Origin: Nitrospinae bacterium CG22_combo_CG10-13_8_21_14_all_47_10
GTDB taxonomy: Bacteria > Nitrospinota > Nitrospinia > Nitrospinales > VA-1
Assembly (NCBI GenBank): GCA_002786505.1
Contig: PCTK01000055.1
Span: 1-6,328, forward strand
Direction of reading: 5' to 3'
Length of the DNA stretch: 6,328 nucleotides
The notes beneath the pieces were generated by a model. That model made no database searches. It saw only the letters and a list, made by a program, of their open reading frames with translations, and was not told the DNA's origin. Below, one piece after another: positions 5,941 to 6,328 of the stretch; within the stretch, counting starts at the first letter, position 1, and every line of letters begins with the position of its first letter. The position numbers were made by a program, and so were the translations under genes.

Positions 5941-6283
5941 AACAAATAACAGGATTATTGATTCCGACCTGGCTTTTGGATCGGAGGAGGATTATCACCT
6001 GAGATTTTTCCCTCCCGATGAATTGGAAATAATCCGCAGTGCTCAGCATTTGGGTGTTGAATATCAGGATTATTGTCCCCAACCAGAATTTTCTTATCTA
6101 AAAGAGGGGCCCTTGAATCTTGAGGATATGGGGTTGACGGACAGGCAGTTGATGGCGGTCTCATTGGTGTTTTATGGAGGAATCAAGAAAAAGCTTGCCG
6201 CGCGGATCATGAAAATTAGCAGTCAGGCCCTGTCCGATCACATCAAGGCAGGGCTCAAAAAAATGGGCGATGCTTTAAAATGA
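5933..6283 (+). CDS. Small HTH protein with sigma-region-4-like C-terminus
   Basis: From ATG 5933 this is a 116-residue protein. I prefer 5933 over in-frame upstream starts (5816, 5891) because GGAG lies 10 bases before it, the overlap with the preceding gene shrinks to 8 bases, and the upstream translation is a hydrophobic shadow of that gene. The N-terminal half is acidic and aromatic (SEEDYHLRFFPPDELEII). Residues about 68-114 (LTDRQLMAVSLVFYGG, then KKLAARIMKISSQALSDHI) follow the pattern of sigma-70 region 4 and related helix-turn-helix domains, in which the second helix pair contacts -35 DNA. It lacks the rest of a sigma factor, so it is more likely a phage transcription activator or regulator than a sigma factor. 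Cotranscribed with the 5512 gene; its stop overlaps a following ATG. Confidence 0.7.
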   Translation: MCETNNRIIDSDLAFGSEEDYHLRFFPPDELEIIRSAQHLGVEYQDYCPQPEFSYLKEGPLNLEDMGLTDRQLMAVSLVFYGGIKKKLAARIMKISSQALSDHIKAGLKKMGDALK

Positions 6284-6328
6284 ATAACCGGCGGAGATTA
6301 AGGAAAATCCATGGATGGAGGTTCTGTG
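6280..6328 (+). CDS. Start of a third operon gene (cut by window end)
   Basis: An ATGA overlap at 6280-6283 joins the HTH gene stop to a new ATG, and its frame stays open to the window end, beginning MNNRRRLRKIHGW, a very basic N-terminus. A competing start is ATG 6311 in another frame (MDGGSV), which has the better ribosome-binding site, AAGGA about 6 bases upstream. Either way a further gene follows in the same operon; which frame is used cannot be decided from 49 bases. Confidence 0.35.
   Translation, partial: MNNRRRLRKIHGWRFC

Noticed and set aside
1..6328. Integrase, transposase, att site or CRISPR array
   Set aside because: No such coding motif or repeat arrangement was found on either strand; the prophage ends are presumably outside the window.

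Overview
The window looks like part of an integrated tailed bacteriophage (prophage) or a phage-derived element in a Gram-negative-type bacterial genome. Base composition is moderate in the genes and clearly AT-rich in the non-coding stretch. Nothing here pins down the host phylum: there is no rRNA, tRNA or housekeeping gene. The prophage reading rests on a tail-tip/hub-like gene, a small protein with a tail-fibre N-terminal signature, an S24-peptidase (CI/LexA-like) repressor with a visible Ala-Gly cleavage site, and a long operator-rich region upstream of a small early-type operon.

Layout, left to right. (1) Positions 1-89 may hold the last codons of an upstream gene. (2) Positions 133-3024 encode a 963-residue phage tail-tip/hub-like protein, and 3058-3519 a 153-residue small structural protein, both rightward: the end of a tail module. 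(3) Only 4 bases later, on the opposite strand, a single-domain response-regulator receiver gene ends. It lies downstream of, and probably in one transcript with, the repressor gene (4032-4922, leftward), which carries two helix-turn-helix regions and a C-terminal peptidase. A 9-bp hairpin spans the repressor stop codon. (4) Positions 4923-5511 are a 589-base AT-rich regulatory region. It has a good rightward promoter (TTGACA, 17 bp, CATATT) with a palindrome between its -35 and -10 boxes, a second dyad just downstream, a leftward extended -10 promoter for the repressor, a 16-bp perfect palindrome nearer the next genes, and one doubtful 35-codon ORF. (5) From 5512 rightward, an overlapping small operon begins: a 142-residue protein with a CxxC zinc-knuckle-like motif, a 116-residue protein with a C-terminal sigma-region-4-like helix-turn-helix, and the first codons of a third gene cut by the window end.

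How it may work together (inference): the repressor would hold the rightward promoter shut in the lysogen and be inactivated by RecA-stimulated self-cleavage after DNA damage, releasing the 5512-onward operon, whose HTH protein could be a downstream activator. The unusual element is the receiver-domain gene sharing the repressor transcript. It suggests, but does not prove, that a host phosphorelay signal is wired into prophage maintenance.
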